From positions 5,534,501 through 5,598,500 of the forward strand of contig NZ_CP109603.1 in the NCBI RefSeq assembly GCF_025905425.1: a DNA stretch of 64,000 nt. The letters run 5' to 3'. This stretch comes from Pseudomonas putida. GTDB lineage: Bacteria > Pseudomonadota > Gammaproteobacteria > Pseudomonadales > Pseudomonadaceae. Both the position numbers and the translations under genes were made by a program. Of the stretch, positions 63,963-64,000 are shown piece after piece (position 1 is the stretch's first letter; each line of letters starts with the position of its first letter). The notes under the pieces were generated by a model. That model did not search any database, was not told the origin of the DNA, and saw only the letters and a list, made by a program, of their open reading frames with translations.

Positions 63963-64000
63963 GCTTTGCAGCCCATCGCGGGCAAGCCCGCTCCTACAGG
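63963..64000. repeat. REP element cut by the window end
   Basis: GGGGCTGCTTTGCAGCCC hairpin-like start followed by ATCGCGGGCAAGCCCGCTCC-TACAGG; the partner copy, if any, lies beyond base 64000. Confidence 0.7.

Overview
The window is chromosomal DNA of a high-GC pseudomonad, most likely of the Pseudomonas putida group. Two things suggest this. The gene order is the familiar Pseudomonas one (oscA-sbp-cysTWA; serA next to a D-2-hydroxyglutarate dehydrogenase; rpiA/ilvA; rppH-ptsP; lgt-thyA; cadR/cadA; folA; ilvD). Many intergenic gaps also hold inverted pairs of REP elements with the core GCGGGCTTGCCCGC...CTCCCACAG, typical of this group. I see no rRNA, tRNA, CRISPR array, prophage, transposase or clear genomic island; this looks like stable core and near-core chromosome. 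No name or coordinate was checked against a database.

Layout. 1-1.5 kb: end of a putrescine ABC transporter (PotH, PotI). 1.6-2.8 kb: a solitary AAA/ABC-type ATPase. 2.9-8.1 kb: a TriABC-like RND efflux operon with two lipoprotein adaptors and no outer-membrane channel. 8.2-20.6 kb: a sulfur-acquisition region (oscA, sbp, cysTWA, a complete TonB-ExbB-ExbD set, an RBBP9-type hydrolase, a short sigma-54 activator-like protein, a MetQ-like binding protein and a polar amino acid ABC transporter). 20.7-28.6 kb: a penicillin-acylase family enzyme and small metabolic or uncharacterised genes. 28.7-34.3 kb: serA, the FAD dehydrogenase, an FAH-family hydrolase and two tandem SdiA-regulated-domain proteins. 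34.4-44.6 kb: housekeeping genes (rpiA, ilvA, a HAD phosphatase, rppH, ptsP, NRDE protein, TauE/SafE, lgt, thyA). 44.7-47.4 kb: cadmium/zinc resistance (cadR, cadA). 47.4-52.3 kb: a LysR regulator and an ABC importer of the 2-aminoethylphosphonate type. 52.3-56.0 kb: a 244-bp palindromic element, an uncharacterised GTPase/membrane protein pair and folA. 56.1-64.0 kb: L-cystine symporter, phosphorylcholine phosphatase, azoreductase-like protein with a divergent LysR regulator, ilvD, and a short MgtE-type transporter behind a long leader.

How the genes fit together. The strongest theme is sulfur uptake. The oscA leader and the tonB leader carry nearly the same palindromic operator (TTAAACA, 4-5 nt, TTTAAGA), which suggests that this TonB system is regulated with sulfate uptake and energises outer-membrane import of a sulfur compound. 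The sigma-54 activator-like gene in this region has lost the usual GAFTGA loop and has no DNA-binding domain. SerA with the D-2-hydroxyglutarate dehydrogenase forms a known coupled module. Items worth following up are the shared operator, the degenerate activator, the 74-bp perfect inverted repeat at 52.4-52.6 kb, the single-lobe binding protein at 27.5 kb, the DUF2868/DUF3482 pair, and the leader of the N-domain-less MgtE.
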